Shown: positions 14,034-14,842 of the stretch, one piece after another | How positions within the stretch are numbered: the stretch's first letter is position 1 | Layout: each line of letters begins with the position of its first letter | Assembly (NCBI GenBank): GCA_030634615.1 | Contig: DAOWAL010000014.1 | Coordinates: 1-14,842 of the forward strand | Length of the DNA stretch: 14,842 bases | DNA from: Candidatus Aenigmatarchaeota archaeon | GTDB lineage: Archaea > Aenigmatarchaeota > Aenigmatarchaeia > QMZP01 > QMZT01 | Direction of reading: 5' to 3' | The notes under the pieces: generated by a model | Told to the model about the DNA's origin: nothing | Databases searched by the model: none | Seen by the model: the letters and a program-made list of their open reading frames with translations, nothing else | Made by a program: the position numbers and the translations under genes

Positions 14034-14842
14034 TTAATCATTACTAAACGGTATGACTTTATCTAAATCAGAATAAGATTTTTCATCATCATCGTCTTCG
14101 TCATCTGTTTTCTTCCCTTTTAGCTTGTTTTCCATTCTTTTGATTTTATCTGCAAGGCTTACCTCTTTTTCTTCGGTGTGCTCTTCGATTTTTTCTTCTA
14201 CAGATTCATTTTGTCCTTCCGTCTCTTCCTCTGTTACAGGTTTTTCCTGCTTGAGCTCGTTTTCGATCCTATCATGTTCTTCTTCTTGTGTTTCTCTTGA
14301 CTTCTCAAACGATTCAAGCTGCTTTTGCCTTTCTTTGTCAACCCTTATTTTTTCCTCTTCTTCCATTTCATTTACGCCGTTACTGAGAAGTTCTTTTATT
14401 CTCTGTTTTTCCTCACCGAAATATCTTTCGAATTCCTTTGTCAGTGTAAGTATTTTTGTTCTGCCTTCCTTGTGTGATTTGATAAGCCCTTTTTTAGAAA
14501 GCCTTTTGATGTAAGCATATGCTTTGTTGCCCTGTATCTTTATGACTTTACTCTGCTTTATGGGCTCCTTGTAAGCAACTAATGCAAGGGTTCTTTTGTG
14601 ACCTTCTTTTAGGTCAGAATAAGGTGTAAGGTGTGCTACCTGAGGTAAAATGCCAGGCTTTACTCTCATGCCCCACCCTTCAGGATCCCTTGTTATTTCA
14701 ACTCCTTTACAATCGTTTTCATAATCTGTTCGGAGTTCCTCGAGTCTTTCCTCTACATGCCTTTCAGGAAATCCTGTCATCTTTGCGATCTCCTTTGATG
14801 TTATTGGCTTAGGAGACATAAACAGTGCAGCTTCTATAACTT
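14034..14842 (-). CDS. scpB: Segregation and condensation protein B, 5' end outside the window
   Basis: ScpB is the winged-helix (kite) subunit that, with ScpA, bridges the SMC ATPase in chromosome condensation. The visible part shows both winged helices: SPKPITSKEIAKMTGFPERHVEERLEEL in sense, and the second with LVAYKEPIKQSKVIKIQG and YIKRLSKKGLIKSHKEGR. The first ATG in the frame (14819) is not the true start: codons upstream to the window edge stay open and read VIEAALF, which is the conserved beginning of ScpB (compare IEAALF-S in the family). The gene is therefore partial. After the two domains comes a tail of about 120 residues rich in Glu, Lys and Asp, with an acidic DDEDDDDEK run, which ordinary ScpB of about 180-200 residues lacks. 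ScpA is not in the window. Confidence 0.85.
   Translation of the reverse strand, partial: VIEAALFMSPKPITSKEIAKMTGFPERHVEERLEELRTDYENDCKGVEITRDPEGWGMRVKPGILPQVAHLTPYSDLKEGHKRTLALVAYKEPIKQSKVIKIQGNKAYAYIKRLSKKGLIKSHKEGRTKILTLTKEFERYFGEEKQRIKELLSNGVNEMEEEEKIRVDKERQKQLESFEKSRETQEEEHDRIENELKQEKPVTEEETEGQNESVEEKIEEHTEEKEVSLADKIKRMENKLKGKKTDDEDDDDEKSYSDLDKVIPFSND

Noticed and set aside
14817-14819. ATG that would give ScpB a start within the window
   Set aside because: The frame stays open to the window edge and encodes the conserved VIEAALF beginning of ScpB, so the true start is outside.

Overview
The window comes from an archaeal chromosome. It carries two ribosomal proteins found only in archaea and eukaryotes (eL34 and eL14), and most genes that open a transcript have an AT-rich TATA-like box about 25-29 bases before the start codon with no Shine-Dalgarno site, as expected for leaderless archaeal transcripts. 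A large beta-helix surface protein with Cys-rich modules and a coiled-coil transglutaminase-like protein suggest a DPANN-type or similar uncultivated lineage. That placement is inference only. Every interval between genes is shorter than 300 bases, and I saw no tRNA, rRNA or CRISPR array.

Left part (1-3242). On the minus strand, eL34 and eL14 form a small operon whose TATA-like box lies inside the last codons of an unrelated gene with two tandem helix-turn-helix (HTH) units. Next come a membrane-anchored transglutaminase-like protein on the minus strand and a small winged-helix regulator on the plus strand.

Middle (3243-9592). This is an AT-rich accessory island and the most interesting part. 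On the plus strand, three tightly packed genes encode a hybrid protein with an N-terminal MORC/Hsp90-like GHKL ATPase and a C-terminal histidine-kinase core, a protein with an atypical receiver domain and an unknown 260-residue effector region, and a 224-residue protein of unknown function. A small membrane protein is divergent from them. Facing them, and ending only 18 bases away, is a minus-strand operon with an AbrB-like protein, a winged-helix protein and a DNA cytosine-5 methyltransferase. In front of that operon are four copies of an 11-base half-site arranged as two inverted pairs, one flanking the TATA box and one forming an 18-base palindrome. I read the island as a candidate defence or DNA-modification signalling system in which ATP-dependent or phosphotransfer signalling drives an effector, while the methyltransferase marks self DNA under its own repressors. 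No nuclease could be recognised.

Right part (9615-14842). A DDE transposase of the IS4 superfamily borders the island. Beyond it are an 862-residue surface protein (signal peptide, beta-helix, Cys-rich modules, membrane segment, cytoplasmic domain) and the chromosome segregation protein ScpB, which runs off the right edge of the window and has a long charged tail.
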